This document shows positions 43,508 to 54,710 of a stretch of 64,000 nt of DNA, piece by piece. A program made the translations under genes and the position numbers. The DNA is taken from positions 62,001-126,000 of the forward strand of contig NZ_JAIGYQ010000004.1 of assembly GCF_019711685.1 (NCBI RefSeq), read 5' to 3'. Below the pieces are notes generated by a model, which was not told the origin of the DNA, ran no database searches, and worked only from the letters and a program-made list of their open reading frames with translations. The stretch's first letter is position 1. Each line of letters opens with the position of its first letter. This DNA comes from Helicobacter turcicus. GTDB lineage: Bacteria; Campylobacterota; Campylobacteria; Campylobacterales; Helicobacteraceae.

Positions 43508-45343
43508 ATGGAACAACAAGCATTAGCCTTAAAATACCGCCCAATGGACTTTGATGAGCTTGTCGGTCAAGAGGCGGTTAGTCGCACACTCTCTTTAGCG
43601 TTAGATAGTAAGCGTTTATCGCATGCATATTTATTCTCTGGATTGCGTGGGAGTGGAAAAACTTCTAGTGCTAGGATTTTTGCACGTGCATTGCAATGCA
43701 ATAGCGGTCCTTGCTCTAAGCCTTGTGGAGCTTGCCCAAACTGCTTAGCTGCAAATCCACACAAAATGAGCCATATTGATATTATGGAGCTTGATGGTGC
43801 TTCTAATCGTAAAATTGATGACATTAGGGATTTGATTGAGCAGACAAAATACCATCCTAATATGGGACGTTTTAAGATTTTTATTATTGATGAAGTGCAT
43901 ATGCTAACAAGGGAAGCTTTTAACGCATTATTAAAGACACTAGAAGAGCCACCAGAGTATGTGAAATTTATTTTAGCAACAACAGATCCCCTAAAACTGC
44001 CCGCTACAATCCTGAGTCGCACCCAACACTTTCGCTTTAAACGTATCTCTGATAAACATATTTTTGAGCATTTAAAAAAGATTTTAAAAAATGAACAGAT
44101 TCCTTATCAAGAAGAAGCACTTAAAATGCTTATAAGAAGCGGAGCGGGTTCTTTACGTGATACCCTTACATTGCTTGATCAAGCCATTATTTATTCAAAT
44201 TACAATGTTACTTCTGAAGTGTGTGCAAATATGCTAGGACTTATTAATGTAGAGAGTTTAAATACACTTTTTGAGTGTGTTTTTGCACAAGATAGAGAAG
44301 CATTGCTTAACGTGCTTGAAGGCTTTTTTGAGTATGAATGCGGAATACTCTTAGATGAGATGAGCATTTTCTTAAAAGATAGGCTTTTACAGGGCGATGA
44401 TATGCGCTATTCTAGTTTGCTTGTGGATCGTTTTTTTAGAATTATCACACAGGCTAAGGAATTATTGTTTTTAGGTTCGGAGAGTGAGTTTGTTTTAACA
44501 CTAAGCGCATTTAAAATGCTAGAGGCTCTAAAGGTTGAAAGTATTGAGATTGCAATTGAGCATTTAGAGAGAGATTTTTTTGAGAGTCCGCTAAAACCGC
44601 AAATATGGGCAGACACAGGGGCGCAGAATGTGAAATCTAAAATAGATTCTCAAGAGGAGAAAATAGAAACACCAAGACTAGAAGCCTTAGAAATTAGGGA
44701 GCAAAATACAGAACTAGAAGCTCAAGCGATTCTAGCTAGGGAATCTAAGACACTGCAATCCCAAGTTATAGAAACTCCAAAAGAAGTGTCTAAAAATGCA
44801 AAATGCAAAACAACAGAATCCAAAAGTGCGCAAGATTCTGCCCAAGAGCACGCAAAAGCCCTTTTTGAACTTTTAAAACAAAAGATTTCTGCACATAATT
44901 ATGATTTGGGCGAGATTTTTACTAAAGATGTGCGTTTTGTTAGCTTTCAAGATTCTGTGCTAACTTGGGAAACACTGTCTGCAGATAAGGGCAGAGAGCG
45001 TTTAATTAAGGCTTATAGTATTATTAAAGGCTATGTATTAGAAGTTTTTGGAATGCAAACACAAATTAAAAATATTAGCAATCCACATGAAGTGCAAAAT
45101 GCAGAATCCAAAATTTTAGATTCCAAAGGCGCACAAGATTCTATATCTCAAACGCAAGAAAATGTGCAAACAAATACACAGCTAAATTTGCAAGATTCCG
45201 CTACTCTTTCTTCACAAGAGCAAGTTCAAAGGGAAGTTACACAAGCTTTGCAAACACCACTTTTGCAAAGTGCGCAAGAATTATTAGATATTAAGCAAAT
45301 TAAAGTGCGTGCAATTCCTATGGATTCCGTGGGATCTCATTAA
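43508..45343 (+). CDS. dnaX: DNA polymerase III subunit gamma/tau (DnaX)
   Basis: This is the clamp-loader ATPase of the replisome. Walker A is GLRGSGKTSSARIFARAL near residue 38. The zinc-binding module CNSGPCSKPCGACPNC follows, then Walker B IIDEVHML and the sensor segment LATTDPLKLPATILSRTQHF. The protein is 611 residues; the region beyond about 380 is low in complexity, rich in Gln, Ser and repeated ESK/DS pairs, and corresponds to the poorly conserved tau tail. It begins the dnaX-tsaE-lptB-rpoN cluster. Confidence 0.95.
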   Translation: MEQQALALKYRPMDFDELVGQEAVSRTLSLALDSKRLSHAYLFSGLRGSGKTSSARIFARALQCNSGPCSKPCGACPNCLAANPHKMSHIDIMELDGASNRKIDDIRDLIEQTKYHPNMGRFKIFIIDEVHMLTREAFNALLKTLEEPPEYVKFILATTDPLKLPATILSRTQHFRFKRISDKHIFEHLKKILKNEQIPYQEEALKMLIRSGAGSLRDTLTLLDQAIIYSNYNVTSEVCANMLGLINVESLNTLFECVFAQDREALLNVLEGFFEYECGILLDEMSIFLKDRLLQGDDMRYSSLLVDRFFRIITQAKELLFLGSESEFVLTLSAFKMLEALKVESIEIAIEHLERDFFESPLKPQIWADTGAQNVKSKIDSQEEKIETPRLEALEIREQNTELEAQAILARESKTLQSQVIETPKEVSKNAKCKTTESKSAQDSAQEHAKALFELLKQKISAHNYDLGEIFTKDVRFVSFQDSVLTWETLSADKGRERLIKAYSIIKGYVLEVFGMQTQIKNISNPHEVQNAESKILDSKGAQDSISQTQENVQTNTQLNLQDSATLSSQEQVQREVTQALQTPLLQSAQELLDIKQIKVRAIPMDSVGSH

Positions 45344-45351
45344 GGCACACA

Positions 45352-45759
45352 ATGGAACTTATCTTGTCGCAAAATGAGATTCCGCAATTATTAGAGATTT
45401 TAGATTTGCCCAAACGTCGTGGAATCTATTTGCTAAGCGGGACTTTAGCAAGTGGAAAGACAACACTTATTCAAGCAATGGTAAAAACACTAGGTATAGA
45501 GGCAAATGTTACTTCTCCAACTTATCTAACCGCCCTAGAATATGGACATGGAGTATATCATTATGATATTTACCAAAAGGACTTAAATGCGCTTTTTGCA
45601 TTGGGATTTTTAGAAGAAATTGAAAAAGAAGGCTGGCATTTTATAGAATGGGGTGATGAAAATTTAGCTAAAATTCTAAAAGGAATTGGCTTATCCTTTT
45701 GTCGCATTGTAATTTCGCTACAAGGACAAAAGCGTAAATATACCATAGAGGAATATTGA
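45352..45759 (+). CDS. tsaE: tRNA threonylcarbamoyladenosine biosynthesis ATPase TsaE
   Basis: TsaE is the small ATPase needed with TsaB and TsaD for the t6A37 modification of tRNAs. It has Walker [16 protein letters not shown] near residue 29, the family's [10 protein letters not shown] and YHYDIYQ segments, and [10 protein letters not shown] near 99. The length of 135 residues is normal. The stop TGA shares a base with the start of lptB. Confidence 0.93.
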   Translation: MELILSQNEIPQLLEILDLPKRRGIYLLSGTLASGKTTLIQAMVKTLGIEANVTSPTYLTALEYGHGVYHYDIYQKDLNALFALGFLEEIEKEGWHFIEWGDENLAKILKGIGLSFCRIVISLQGQKRKYTIEEY

Positions 45760-46481
45760 TGCACACATTAGAAGCGAAACATTTGAGTAAAACCATTAAA
45801 AAAACACAGGTTATTAGGGATATTTCCATTCGCGTGCAAAGTGGTGAAGTTGTGGGACTTTTGGGTCCAAATGGTGCAGGAAAAACGACGACTTTTTATA
45901 TCATCTGTGGGCTTCTTAATGCAAGTGGAGGAAGTGTTAGCTTTGATAGTAAGGATATTACAAAACTTAGTTTGCATAAACGCGCACAGCTTGGGATTGG
46001 ATATTTACCGCAAGAATCTAGCGTGTTTAAGGATTTAAGCGTGGAAGAGAATTTGCGCATTGCTGCTGAAGTGTGCTTTGAGGGAGAGAAAGCACAAGAG
46101 AGACGCATTGAAGAGTTATTAGAAGAATTTAATATTGAGCCAATTCGCAGTCGTAAGGGGGTAAATTTAAGTGGAGGAGAGAGACGTAGGGTAGAGATTG
46201 CACGCGCATTAGTGAAAAGACCAAAATTTATTTTGCTTGATGAGCCTTTTGCTGGTGTAGATCCTATTGCGGTGCTTGATATTCAAAGTATTATTAAAAA
46301 ATTATTAGGCTTTGGCATTGGTGTGTTGATTACCGACCATAATGTGCGAGAAACACTTAGTGTGTGTGATAGGGCATATGTTATCAACAAAGGCACTTTG
46401 CTTGCAAGTGGCGACGCAAAGGCAATTTATCAAAATGAGCTTGTGCGCAGACATTATTTAGGTGAACATTTTAAAGCATGA
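45759..46481 (+). CDS. lptB: LPS export ABC transporter ATP-binding protein LptB
   Basis: LptB energises extraction of lipopolysaccharide from the inner membrane by LptFG. Walker A is [19 protein letters not shown], the signature is [16 protein letters not shown], and Walker B is [15 protein letters not shown]; this last form is typical of LptB. The start is ATG 45759, overlapping the tsaE stop (TGATG). The stop overlaps rpoN by ATGA. The full 240 residues are present. Confidence 0.95.
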   Translation: MHTLEAKHLSKTIKKTQVIRDISIRVQSGEVVGLLGPNGAGKTTTFYIICGLLNASGGSVSFDSKDITKLSLHKRAQLGIGYLPQESSVFKDLSVEENLRIAAEVCFEGEKAQERRIEELLEEFNIEPIRSRKGVNLSGGERRRVEIARALVKRPKFILLDEPFAGVDPIAVLDIQSIIKKLLGFGIGVLITDHNVRETLSVCDRAYVINKGTLLASGDAKAIYQNELVRRHYLGEHFKA

Positions 46482-47803
46482 AACTCCGCACACAAACTTC
46501 TGCAACCTTAAAAGCAAAACTCTCTTCAACACTGAAAAGTTGGTTGCCGATTTTGCAAAGTGGAATGGGTGAATTAGAAGAAACGCTTAATAGTTTTGGA
46601 GTGGAGAATCCTTATTTTGAAGTGAAATCTGGGATTGCAAATTCACTAAGTGCAGAAAGTGCGGCACATAAAAAGCGTCATCAAGAAAGAATACGTGGCG
46701 CAAAGGGAGGAAATGTTGAGGGTGATGGAATTGAGCAGTTTTGTATCCAAGAAGAAAGCTTAGAAGAGGTTTTATTGCGTCAAATTGAGCCACCTTTGTT
46801 TCCAACAAAAAACTCCCAAGAAATTGCTAAAAAAATCATTGAAAGTCTTGATGATGAAGGCTATTTTGATGGGGATTGTGAAACAATTGCTAATGTGTGC
46901 AGTAAAGAGCTAGAGACAAATATAAGTGCTACTGAGGTAGAGAGAATTCGTTTGCGCTTTTCTTATCTTGAACCTCCAGGAATTGGCGCACTTAATGTGA
47001 TAGAATCTTTTAGATTCCAGCTTGATAATCTTGATGTTCCAAGTGATGTGTATGGGTTGTGTTTGGAGATTTTAGAGGATTTAGAAGGGCATACAAAATT
47101 TAAAAAAAATCCTTTGTATCCTAAGGCAATGCGTGCGATTCAAAGTTTTAAAAATCCCCCAGCTCTAGACTTTTTTCAAAAAGAAGTTGCGGTGATTCCA
47201 GATATTTTGGTTTTGGAGGATAAAGACGATATTCAAGTGCAAATTAATGATAAATATTATCCTAGTATCCTTATCCAAAAGCAAGAGAAAAATGAGAAAA
47301 ATAGTGTAAAAGATGCGTTTATTAAGACTAAAATCAAAGAAGCGCGAGATCTTGTAGATGCGCTAGAGATGCGTAAAGCGACTTTGTGTAAGATCGGACT
47401 AATGATTGTAAATTATCAATATGAATTTTTTAAAGGCGGTGAGATAAAGCCAATGACCTTAAAGGACTTAGCAGAAGACCTTGATCACTCTCCAAGCACG
47501 ATTTCTAGGGCGATTTCAAATAAATATTTAGAATGTGGGCGTGGAATCTTTCCGCTTAAAAACTTCTTTGCAACTGCTATTGATGAAGAGACTTCAAATA
47601 CTGCGATTAAGGATTTTGTAGCAGAACTTATCCGCAATGAAAACAAGCAAAAGCCATTAAGTGATAGCAAGATTTTAAAGCTTGCAACAGAGAAATTTAA
47701 AGTTACAATGGTGCGCCGAACTATTGCAAAATATCGTGCACAGCTAAATATTGCAAGCTCAAGTGATCGTAAAAAACTTTATAAAATACAAGTGGAGGAT
47801 TGA
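46478..47803 (+). CDS. rpoN: RNA polymerase sigma-54 factor RpoN
   Basis: This alternative sigma factor directs transcription of mid-class flagellar genes in Helicobacter. The N-terminal activator-interacting region is Gln/Leu-rich ([20 protein letters not shown]). The core-binding domain follows, then [23 protein letters not shown] (helix-turn-helix) and the C-terminal RpoN box, read here as [15 protein letters not shown] instead of the usual ARRTVAKYREQL. The 441 residues are near normal. Two sigma-54-type promoters are visible in this window (flgB operon and the next gene). Confidence 0.96.
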   Translation: MKLRTQTSATLKAKLSSTLKSWLPILQSGMGELEETLNSFGVENPYFEVKSGIANSLSAESAAHKKRHQERIRGAKGGNVEGDGIEQFCIQEESLEEVLLRQIEPPLFPTKNSQEIAKKIIESLDDEGYFDGDCETIANVCSKELETNISATEVERIRLRFSYLEPPGIGALNVIESFRFQLDNLDVPSDVYGLCLEILEDLEGHTKFKKNPLYPKAMRAIQSFKNPPALDFFQKEVAVIPDILVLEDKDDIQVQINDKYYPSILIQKQEKNEKNSVKDAFIKTKIKEARDLVDALEMRKATLCKIGLMIVNYQYEFFKGGEIKPMTLKDLAEDLDHSPSTISRAISNKYLECGRGIFPLKNFFATAIDEETSNTAIKDFVAELIRNENKQKPLSDSKILKLATEKFKVTMVRRTIAKYRAQLNIASSSDRKKLYKIQVED

Positions 47804-47846
47804 ATTTCACATTTGCTTTAGGGACACTTTAGACATGCTTTACACT

Positions 47847-47864
47847 TTGGGGATAAAATTGCAT
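47847..47864 (+). promoter_or_regulatory. Putative sigma-54 promoter of the DUF1104 gene
   Basis: TTTGGGGATAAAATTGCATC has GG (47849-47850) and GC (47861-47862) exactly ten bases apart and a perfect TTGCA at -12. It lies about 22 bases before ATG 47886, preceded by AAGGAG. Confidence 0.6.
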
Positions 47865-47885
47865 CATCTTAATTAAGGAGTATTT

Positions 47886-48305
47886 ATGAAAAGTAGAATG
47901 TTAGTGGCTGTTTTTCTTGCAGGTGCGTTAAGCATAAGTGCTTTTGGAGCAGATTTTTCTAAAGTGAGTAATGAAAAGCTAATTGAAATGTCTGGAACAG
48001 TGGCTCCAAAAGATTATCCTGATTACAAAATGGAAGTGTTTAAGCGCACGCAGGAGATGAAAGTCAAAGATGCGAAAGTTTTTAAAACTAGATTGCACGA
48101 GCAAAGGCGAAATGCACTTGAGGCGATGCAATTAAAAGAGCGTCGAGAATATCGTGACGCAATCCGTGCTGAAACACAAAAACGTATTGATTCTATGAGT
48201 GTTAAAGAAGCGCGTGAAAAAGGTTTATTAAAAGATTATCATCACCCAAAAAGATATGATAAAGATGGCTATAACAGAGATTGTGCGCCTTGCCCTAGAA
48301 AATAG
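47886..48305 (+). CDS. DUF1104-family exported protein
   Basis: This 139-residue protein has a signal peptide (MKSRMLVAVFLAGALSISAFGA). The Helicobacter-specific DUF1104 pattern follows: FSKVSNEKLIEMSGTV, then a long charged helix with RLHEQRRNALEAMQLKERREYRDA. The C-terminus is basic with two cysteines (DCAPCPRK). It is probably periplasmic. Its function is unknown. It lies 82 bases after rpoN behind its own sigma-54-type promoter, which would tie it to motility or surface functions. Confidence 0.75.
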   Translation: MKSRMLVAVFLAGALSISAFGADFSKVSNEKLIEMSGTVAPKDYPDYKMEVFKRTQEMKVKDAKVFKTRLHEQRRNALEAMQLKERREYRDAIRAETQKRIDSMSVKEAREKGLLKDYHHPKRYDKDGYNRDCAPCPRK

Positions 48306-48355
48306 GGCTGTGGAAGATCGTCTATAGAGGCTTGAAGTTTTTTGTTTTTAAGCTT

Positions 48356-49219
48356 TTAAGAGTTACGGAGATTTGCGTATTCTGAAGGAATCAAGCAGTC
48401 CTCCACATTTAGAATCTGTGTGTAGATTTTGTAGTCATAGCCAATTCTAAAGAGTGCATTTATTGCATTTAATTGTGTTTGACTAAGGCTTATGGAATCT
48501 TTATTTGCATAGAGGTTGAGGTAGATTTCAAGTTTTTTAGAATCTACGCGAATGAGATTGCGCTCTAGCAACATTTTGGAGAGAAGGAGTTTGTTTTCTA
48601 GTGCGACTCTTACTGCCTTTGTTAGCAGTTCCTCACAAGTGATTGCGACACTTAGTGGTAAAGAGCGACGAATACACATTCCGCCTAATGGCAAGGGAAA
48701 ATCTTGCTTATTTAACTCACTCCAAATATCCCAAATTTCTCTTTCTACTTCCAAATTTTCATCGTATTGTAAAATGGATTCATGGATTAAAACTCCAGCA
48801 TCTACTTCACCGCTTAAAATAGCATTTTCAATTTCTAAGAAATTTTTATAAACGATTCTAGCATCAGGGTATGCGATTTTAAAAAGCATTGCATTTGTTG
48901 TGTGTGCTCCGCTTAATGCAACTTTGAAATTGCGTTTAAGTTTCTTGCCCTTTGTTTTTATGAGTTTTGGACCATAACCATTGCCAAAGCTAACACCAGT
49001 TCTTAGCAAACATTGCTCTTTGGAGATTAAAGGATACACACTAAAAGAGATTGCAGAAATATCTAGCGCGCTCTTGAGAGCTTTTTCATTTAGTGTTTGA
49101 ATATCTAATGCGCAGTTTTGAAAAATAATATCTAGATGGCTTACCCAGCCAAATGCGATAGCATAATACATAAACAAATCATCAGCATCAGGTGAATGTC
49201 CAATTTGCAATGTTCTCAT
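48356..49219 (-). CDS. mqnD: 1,4-dihydroxy-6-naphthoate synthase-like protein (MqnD, futalosine pathway)
   Basis: MqnD acts late in the futalosine route to menaquinone, which Helicobacter and Campylobacter use instead of the Men pathway. The 287-residue protein starts GHSPDADDLFMYYAIAFGW, the epsilonproteobacterial form of the family's N-terminal motif. It has LSGAHTTNAMLFKIAYPDA in the periplasmic-binding-protein-like fold and FPLPLGGMCIRRSLP near residue 174. Some members of this superfamily are MqnA, so assignment rests mainly on the SPDADD start. Confidence 0.85.
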   Translation of the reverse strand: MRTLQIGHSPDADDLFMYYAIAFGWVSHLDIIFQNCALDIQTLNEKALKSALDISAISFSVYPLISKEQCLLRTGVSFGNGYGPKLIKTKGKKLKRNFKVALSGAHTTNAMLFKIAYPDARIVYKNFLEIENAILSGEVDAGVLIHESILQYDENLEVEREIWDIWSELNKQDFPLPLGGMCIRRSLPLSVAITCEELLTKAVRVALENKLLLSKMLLERNLIRVDSKKLEIYLNLYANKDSISLSQTQLNAINALFRIGYDYKIYTQILNVEDCLIPSEYANLRNS

Positions 49220-49255
49220 GGCTTACTCCTAAGTTCTGTGGGATTTTATTTGAAA

Positions 49256-50305
49256 TTAGCTTATAAGGGATTGAATTGCCTTAATGACTAGGTTTGGTGT
49301 GAGTGCGCGCATACATTTGTGGTAGTCTTTGGAATCTTTTAGCAGCGGACAAGTGCGTTGCATACAAGGCATACAAGAGAGTTTTTTTCCTAATGTTTCA
49401 AGGGAGATAATTTGAGCATTCTTAGCACAAAATGGCGCAGTTTCTTGTGCATTTGTAGGACCAAAGAGGGCTAAAGTTGGAATTCCTAATGCACTTGCAA
49501 TGTGCATTGGACCGCTATCGTTAGTTAGTAGTAAGTCTAAATGTAAAAAATATGCTATCAGGCTTGGAATATTTGTTTTTCCGCTTAAATTAAGAATGGC
49601 ATTATTGTGTTGGAATTTTGTTGGTAAATGCTCTAAAATAGTTGCATTGATTGGACTTTCACTCTCTACACCAAAGAGTAAAATTTTGTAATTTTGCTCT
49701 AGTAAATATTCTATACATTTAGCAAAATAGGATTCTTCCCAACGTTTTGCTGCCCCAAAGGCAGCCCCCGCATTAATGCCTGCGATTTTGGAATTTTTAA
49801 AATTACTTGGAAGTGTGATATTTATGGGCTGTGGCTTTAGATAGAGTTTTTTTGGAATTGCTATAATCTCTGTTGGATTTTTGAGAAGTTCTAGTGTAGA
49901 GGTGGTGAGTAGGGCAAAACGCATTGCTTCATGCGCGTTTTTAGGCTTTTTTGGGTGATGGTGCAATAAAAAGCTTCGTAGTTCTTTTGCAAAACCTGCA
50001 CGGAGTTTTGCGCCATTAAAAGCTAGAAACAAAGCAGAGAGAAAGTTGTTTTGAAAAGTTAATGCAAGGTCGCAAGGCGGAATCTTTTTTGCAAGTTTAT
50101 ATAAATTTAGGATTCTGAATTTGCCTTTTTTGCTGGTGTCTTCTAGGATTGTAACATTAGGATAATGCGCAAAAAGCGCAATGCTAACTTGAGAACCAAC
50201 AAGAAAAAAATGCGCATTTTTAAAATTTACAAACAAAATCTCCAGACCATAAGTTGCCATAAGAGCGTCACCTAGCCAGTTTGGAAGTCGGATTAAAATA
50301 TTCAT
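49256..50305 (-). CDS. waaF: LPS heptosyltransferase II (WaaF-like)
   Basis: This glycosyltransferase family 9 enzyme adds heptose to the LPS inner core. The N-terminus ILIRLPNWLGDALMATYGLE, the central GINAGAAFGAAKRW and the C-terminal LLLTNDSGPMHIASALGIPTLALFGPTN are all hallmark WaaF segments. A cysteine cluster (CMPCMQRTCP) is also typical. The 349 residues are normal. It overlaps aroK by four bases. Confidence 0.92.
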   Translation of the reverse strand: MNILIRLPNWLGDALMATYGLEILFVNFKNAHFFLVGSQVSIALFAHYPNVTILEDTSKKGKFRILNLYKLAKKIPPCDLALTFQNNFLSALFLAFNGAKLRAGFAKELRSFLLHHHPKKPKNAHEAMRFALLTTSTLELLKNPTEIIAIPKKLYLKPQPINITLPSNFKNSKIAGINAGAAFGAAKRWEESYFAKCIEYLLEQNYKILLFGVESESPINATILEHLPTKFQHNNAILNLSGKTNIPSLIAYFLHLDLLLTNDSGPMHIASALGIPTLALFGPTNAQETAPFCAKNAQIISLETLGKKLSCMPCMQRTCPLLKDSKDYHKCMRALTPNLVIKAIQSLIS

Positions 50306-50793
50306 AAAAGGCTTAGGATTTCTTGTGTGATATTTGGAATACTTTTATTAGCATCAATAGTGTAATGTGCGGAATTTTGGTAGATTTTTAGACGTTCTTT
50401 GTAAAGCTTAAATGCGGAATCTTTTTTGTGAAAAAGTGGACGTTTAGCGATTTCTTCGTTGTTCAAGCGCGTAAAAATTGTTTCAAAATCAAGGTGTAAG
50501 AGAAATACCTTTCCCATTTTTTTAACATTGCAGAATATCGGCATTCCACCACCTGTGGCAATGATTGTATGCGTGATGTGTTTTGCAGTGAAGTCGCAAA
50601 ATTTGGATTCTAACTCTCTAAAATATGCTTCACCCTTTGTTGCAAAAATCTCCGTAATGCTTAGGTTTTCTTGGTAAGCAATAAGCAAATCACTATCTAT
50701 TGCTAATGCTCCGTTTTCTTTATGGATAGCTCTAGCAATAGTGCTTTTGCCACTACCCATAAAGCCAATTAGCACGCAATTAGTAGAGTTCAA
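50302..50793 (-). CDS. aroK: Shikimate kinase
   Basis: AroK phosphorylates shikimate in aromatic amino-acid synthesis. Walker A is GFMGSGKSTIARAI near residue 9; IDSDLLI gives the substrate Asp, FRELESKF the substrate Arg, IATGGGMPIF the glycine loop, and RPLFHKK the lid. The size is 163 residues. It overlaps the next upstream gene by 14 bases. The order aroK-AMIN-FtsB-like-eno-recA agrees with H. pylori. Confidence 0.95.
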   Translation of the reverse strand: MNSTNCVLIGFMGSGKSTIARAIHKENGALAIDSDLLIAYQENLSITEIFATKGEAYFRELESKFCDFTAKHITHTIIATGGGMPIFCNVKKMGKVFLLHLDFETIFTRLNNEEIAKRPLFHKKDSAFKLYKERLKIYQNSAHYTIDANKSIPNITQEILSLL

Positions 50794-51562
50794 TGCTGTA
50801 ATTTCCTGTTTTTGTGTCTTTTGTGAGGTTATATTTATATTGCCCGTCTAAATCTAGTGTAATGCGATAAAAGTCTAAATGCGTATTTAGGCTAATTTGC
50901 GGAATTGTTGGAATCTTTGGTGTAAAGGATGTCTTTAGAGGTTTCTTGCTAGGTGCTTTAAAATCTAAAATCAAGCGCGTAGGAGACGCAAGAGTGAAGT
51001 CCCTAAGAAGTGTTAAGTGTGTATTAAGCGAGATGCTATTTTTAGTAATTTCAAAGTCAAAATACTCTTCTAATGGAAAACTTTCCTTGTTTGGAATATT
51101 AGGTGTTTTGGGCTGGATTTCTTGACTTAAAACTAAGGGAAAATGCCAATCAATATCGCCCTCTAACTCTTTTTCTAGTGTTGTGATAGAACCATTTAGA
51201 TTCTGATACTCTAGGGTAATTTTTTTAATTTTTCTAGCAGTAGAGGGTAAAATTAATTCAGTTTTAGTGAATAAATCAAGTTGGGGTGCATTCGTGATTT
51301 GCCCGCTATCTTTTGGTGTGATGATAGGTGTAAAAGGGTCGCGCATTTTTCTTGTCGCATTGTTTTCTTGTGCGTTTGTAAGCTCTCTTGGAGCTAGATT
51401 TTCCATAATCCCTGTGGGTTCTGTGGAGGTTTCTGCTGGGCTTAGATTTTGTTTATTCGTATCAATACTTAATGTTGGAATTTCAGGTAGCGCAGTTTGG
51501 GGTTCTGTTTGTGCATTTAGAAGTGTTAGAGCAAAAGTTAGCATTAGAGTTAAAAATTTCAT
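50780..51562 (-). CDS. Exported AMIN-domain-like protein
   Basis: This 260-residue protein carries a signal peptide (MKFLTLMLTFALTLLNA). A disordered, Thr/Pro/Asn-rich region runs to about residue 90. Residues about 185-260 (TLASPTRLILDFKA, then FYRITLDLDGQYKYNL) have the strand pattern of an AMIN domain, which binds peptidoglycan in cell-envelope proteins. Its place beside an FtsB-like gene suggests a division role. Confidence 0.65.
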   Translation of the reverse strand: MKFLTLMLTFALTLLNAQTEPQTALPEIPTLSIDTNKQNLSPAETSTEPTGIMENLAPRELTNAQENNATRKMRDPFTPIITPKDSGQITNAPQLDLFTKTELILPSTARKIKKITLEYQNLNGSITTLEKELEGDIDWHFPLVLSQEIQPKTPNIPNKESFPLEEYFDFEITKNSISLNTHLTLLRDFTLASPTRLILDFKAPSKKPLKTSFTPKIPTIPQISLNTHLDFYRITLDLDGQYKYNLTKDTKTGNYSIELY

Positions 51563-51803
51563 TTTGGTTCCAATCCTTTCAATTCAAAAAGTTCTTTTTG
51601 CAAGGTTGCATTTTCGTGCATTAGGCGATTAACTTCTTCACGCATTTGTGTTTCTTTCTGGTTAATCTCTAATAATACACTAAATGAGTTGTTTCCAAAA
51701 AGCAAGTTGCCAATATACACACCTACAATGCAAACTAACAAAATAAAGCTAAAAAAAGGCAGAAGCTTGTAGAATCCTCCCTTTTTAAACTCTAGCGATT
51801 CCA

Positions 51804-51804
<1 letters not shown>
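51559..51804 (-). CDS. FtsB/DivIC-like septum formation initiator
   Basis: This 81-residue protein has one membrane helix (FFSFILLVCIVGVYIGNLLF) followed by a coiled coil (INQKETQMREEVNRLMHENATLQ), the plan of FtsB-type divisome proteins. It overlaps the AMIN gene by four bases and follows eno directly, so all are co-transcribed. The sequence is too short for more than a family-level call. Confidence 0.65.
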
Positions 51805-53093
<1,289 letters not shown>

Positions 53094-54122
53094 TTAGTCT
53101 TCAGTATTATTATTTGATAAATCATCTGTAATGGAAATGGAAGCTTTGATTTTTTCTTCAATTTCTTGTGCAATTTCTGGGTTTTCTTTTAAAAAGATTT
53201 TTGCATTTTCTTTGCCTTGCCCAAGTTTTTTATCTCCATAGCTTAACCAAGCTCCACTTTTATCCACAATATCAAGTTTTACGCCATAATCAATAAGCTC
53301 ACCCTCTTTACTGATCCCTTCTCCAAACATAATGTCAAATTCTGCTCCTCTAAAGGGTGGGGCAACTTTATTTTTTACAACTTTTGCTTTAACACGATTC
53401 CCAATGTTTTGTTCGCCTTGTTTTAAAGAAGCGATTCTGCGCACATCAATTCTCACACTTGCATAAAACTTTAGTGCATTTCCTCCTGTTGTTGTCTCTG
53501 GACTTCCATACCCCATAACACCGATTTTCATACGGATTTGATTGATAAAAATAACGGTGGTATGCATTTTGTGAATCACGCCCGTTACTTTACGAAGAGC
53601 TTGACTCATTAAACGCGCTTGAAGACCAACATGTTGGTCTCCCATATCGCCATCAATTTCACTTTTTGGAGTCAGTGCTGCAACAGAGTCAATGACAATT
53701 AAATCCACGCCGCCACTACGTGTTAGTGTCTCTAAAATTTCTAGTGCTTGCTCACCAAAGTCTGGTTGTGAGACAAGCAAGTTCTCTACATCTACACCTA
53801 AACGTTTTGCATAGGTTACATCAAGTGCATGTTCTGCGTCAATAAAAGCGCAGATTCCACCTGCTTTTTGACACTCTGCTACAACTTGCAAGGCAAGTGT
53901 TGTTTTTCCGGAGCTTTCAGGACCATATACTTCAATAATCCTGCCTTTTGGGATTCCGCCAATCCCTAGTGCAATATCTAGCCCCAAAGAGCCTGTGCTA
54001 ATTGCATCAATTTTATCCACAGGTTTGTCACCGAGTCTTATAAGCGCACCCTTGCCAAAGGCTTTATCAATTTGCTTAATGGCAAGCTCAATTGCTTTTT
54101 GCTTATTCTCATCTAAAGCCAT
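53094..54122 (-). CDS. recA: Recombinase RecA
   Basis: RecA pairs homologous DNA and triggers repair. Walker A is [20 protein letters not shown] near residue 66, [10 protein letters not shown] is Walker [19 protein letters not shown] contains the P-region, and [22 protein letters not shown] the DNA-binding loop L2. The protein has 342 residues and ends in the acidic NNNTED tail. It is first in the recA-eno-FtsB-AMIN-aroK-waaF run. No LexA box is apparent. Confidence 0.99.
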   Translation of the reverse strand: MALDENKQKAIELAIKQIDKAFGKGALIRLGDKPVDKIDAISTGSLGLDIALGIGGIPKGRIIEVYGPESSGKTTLALQVVAECQKAGGICAFIDAEHALDVTYAKRLGVDVENLLVSQPDFGEQALEILETLTRSGGVDLIVIDSVAALTPKSEIDGDMGDQHVGLQARLMSQALRKVTGVIHKMHTTVIFINQIRMKIGVMGYGSPETTTGGNALKFYASVRIDVRRIASLKQGEQNIGNRVKAKVVKNKVAPPFRGAEFDIMFGEGISKEGELIDYGVKLDIVDKSGAWLSYGDKKLGQGKENAKIFLKENPEIAQEIEEKIKASISITDDLSNNNTED

Positions 54123-54253
54123 TTTTTCTCCTAAAAAATAAAAACTTTATTCTAGCTAAATAACATAAAAAAATGCAATAATGTGGAATTTTTGAAAAAT
54201 TAACGCACTATACTAGGGTTGTATATCTCACATAAAGTTTAATAAATTTTAGC

Positions 54254-54259
54254 TATAAT
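54254..54259 (+). promoter_or_regulatory. -10 box of the CheX-like/fliN/fliO/tonB cluster
   Basis: TATAAT in GCTATAATGAAAT lies about 27 bases before ATG 54287, with AGAGGG as the ribosome-binding site. No clear -35 box is seen, as is usual for Helicobacter sigma-80 promoters. Confidence 0.45.
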
Positions 54260-54286
54260 GAAATTTTACAAAAAGAGGGTAGTATC

Positions 54287-54700
54287 ATGGATTTGATTAT
54301 TGAAAGGGCGTTTGTGCAGGTGCTTCAAGATACGCTAGGAGCAACTCCATTGCGCGTTGAGGGCAAACTTTTAAAAGGTTATCTTTCAAATATTGATGTT
54401 GCGTTTGAAGATGGGAGACGTAATGCCATTACCTTTGTAAGCTCTAAGGAATTTTTAGAATCTTTAGGATTTTGCTTATTTGGAGAGAATGTGTCTGATG
54501 ATTTAGAGTTGCGTGATTTATCGCAAGAATTAGCAAACTTAACAATAGGTTTAGCAAAAGTATTAGCTGTTAGAGAGAATGTGAGTTTTAATATCACAAC
54601 ACCGCGTGCTTTTGGTTTTGGAGAGTTTCAAGATGTGCAATCGCGTTGCTTAAATTTTGAGCTAAATGGCGCACTTTGTTCATTATTTATGCACACATAA
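54287..54700 (+). CDS. CheX/CheC-like protein beside fliN
   Basis: This 137-residue soluble protein has the alpha-beta pattern of CheC/CheX/FliY phosphatases: ERAFVQVLQDTLGATPLRVEGKLL at the N-terminus and DLSQELANLTIGLAKVLAV near residue 75, the position of the CheX helix with a conserved Glu-x2-Asn (here ELAN). It precedes fliN by ten bases, so a role in the flagellar switch or CheY-P control is plausible. The exact family is uncertain. Confidence 0.55.
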   Translation: MDLIIERAFVQVLQDTLGATPLRVEGKLLKGYLSNIDVAFEDGRRNAITFVSSKEFLESLGFCLFGENVSDDLELRDLSQELANLTIGLAKVLAVRENVSFNITTPRAFGFGEFQDVQSRCLNFELNGALCSLFMHT

Positions 54701-54710
54701 AAGGAAAAAT

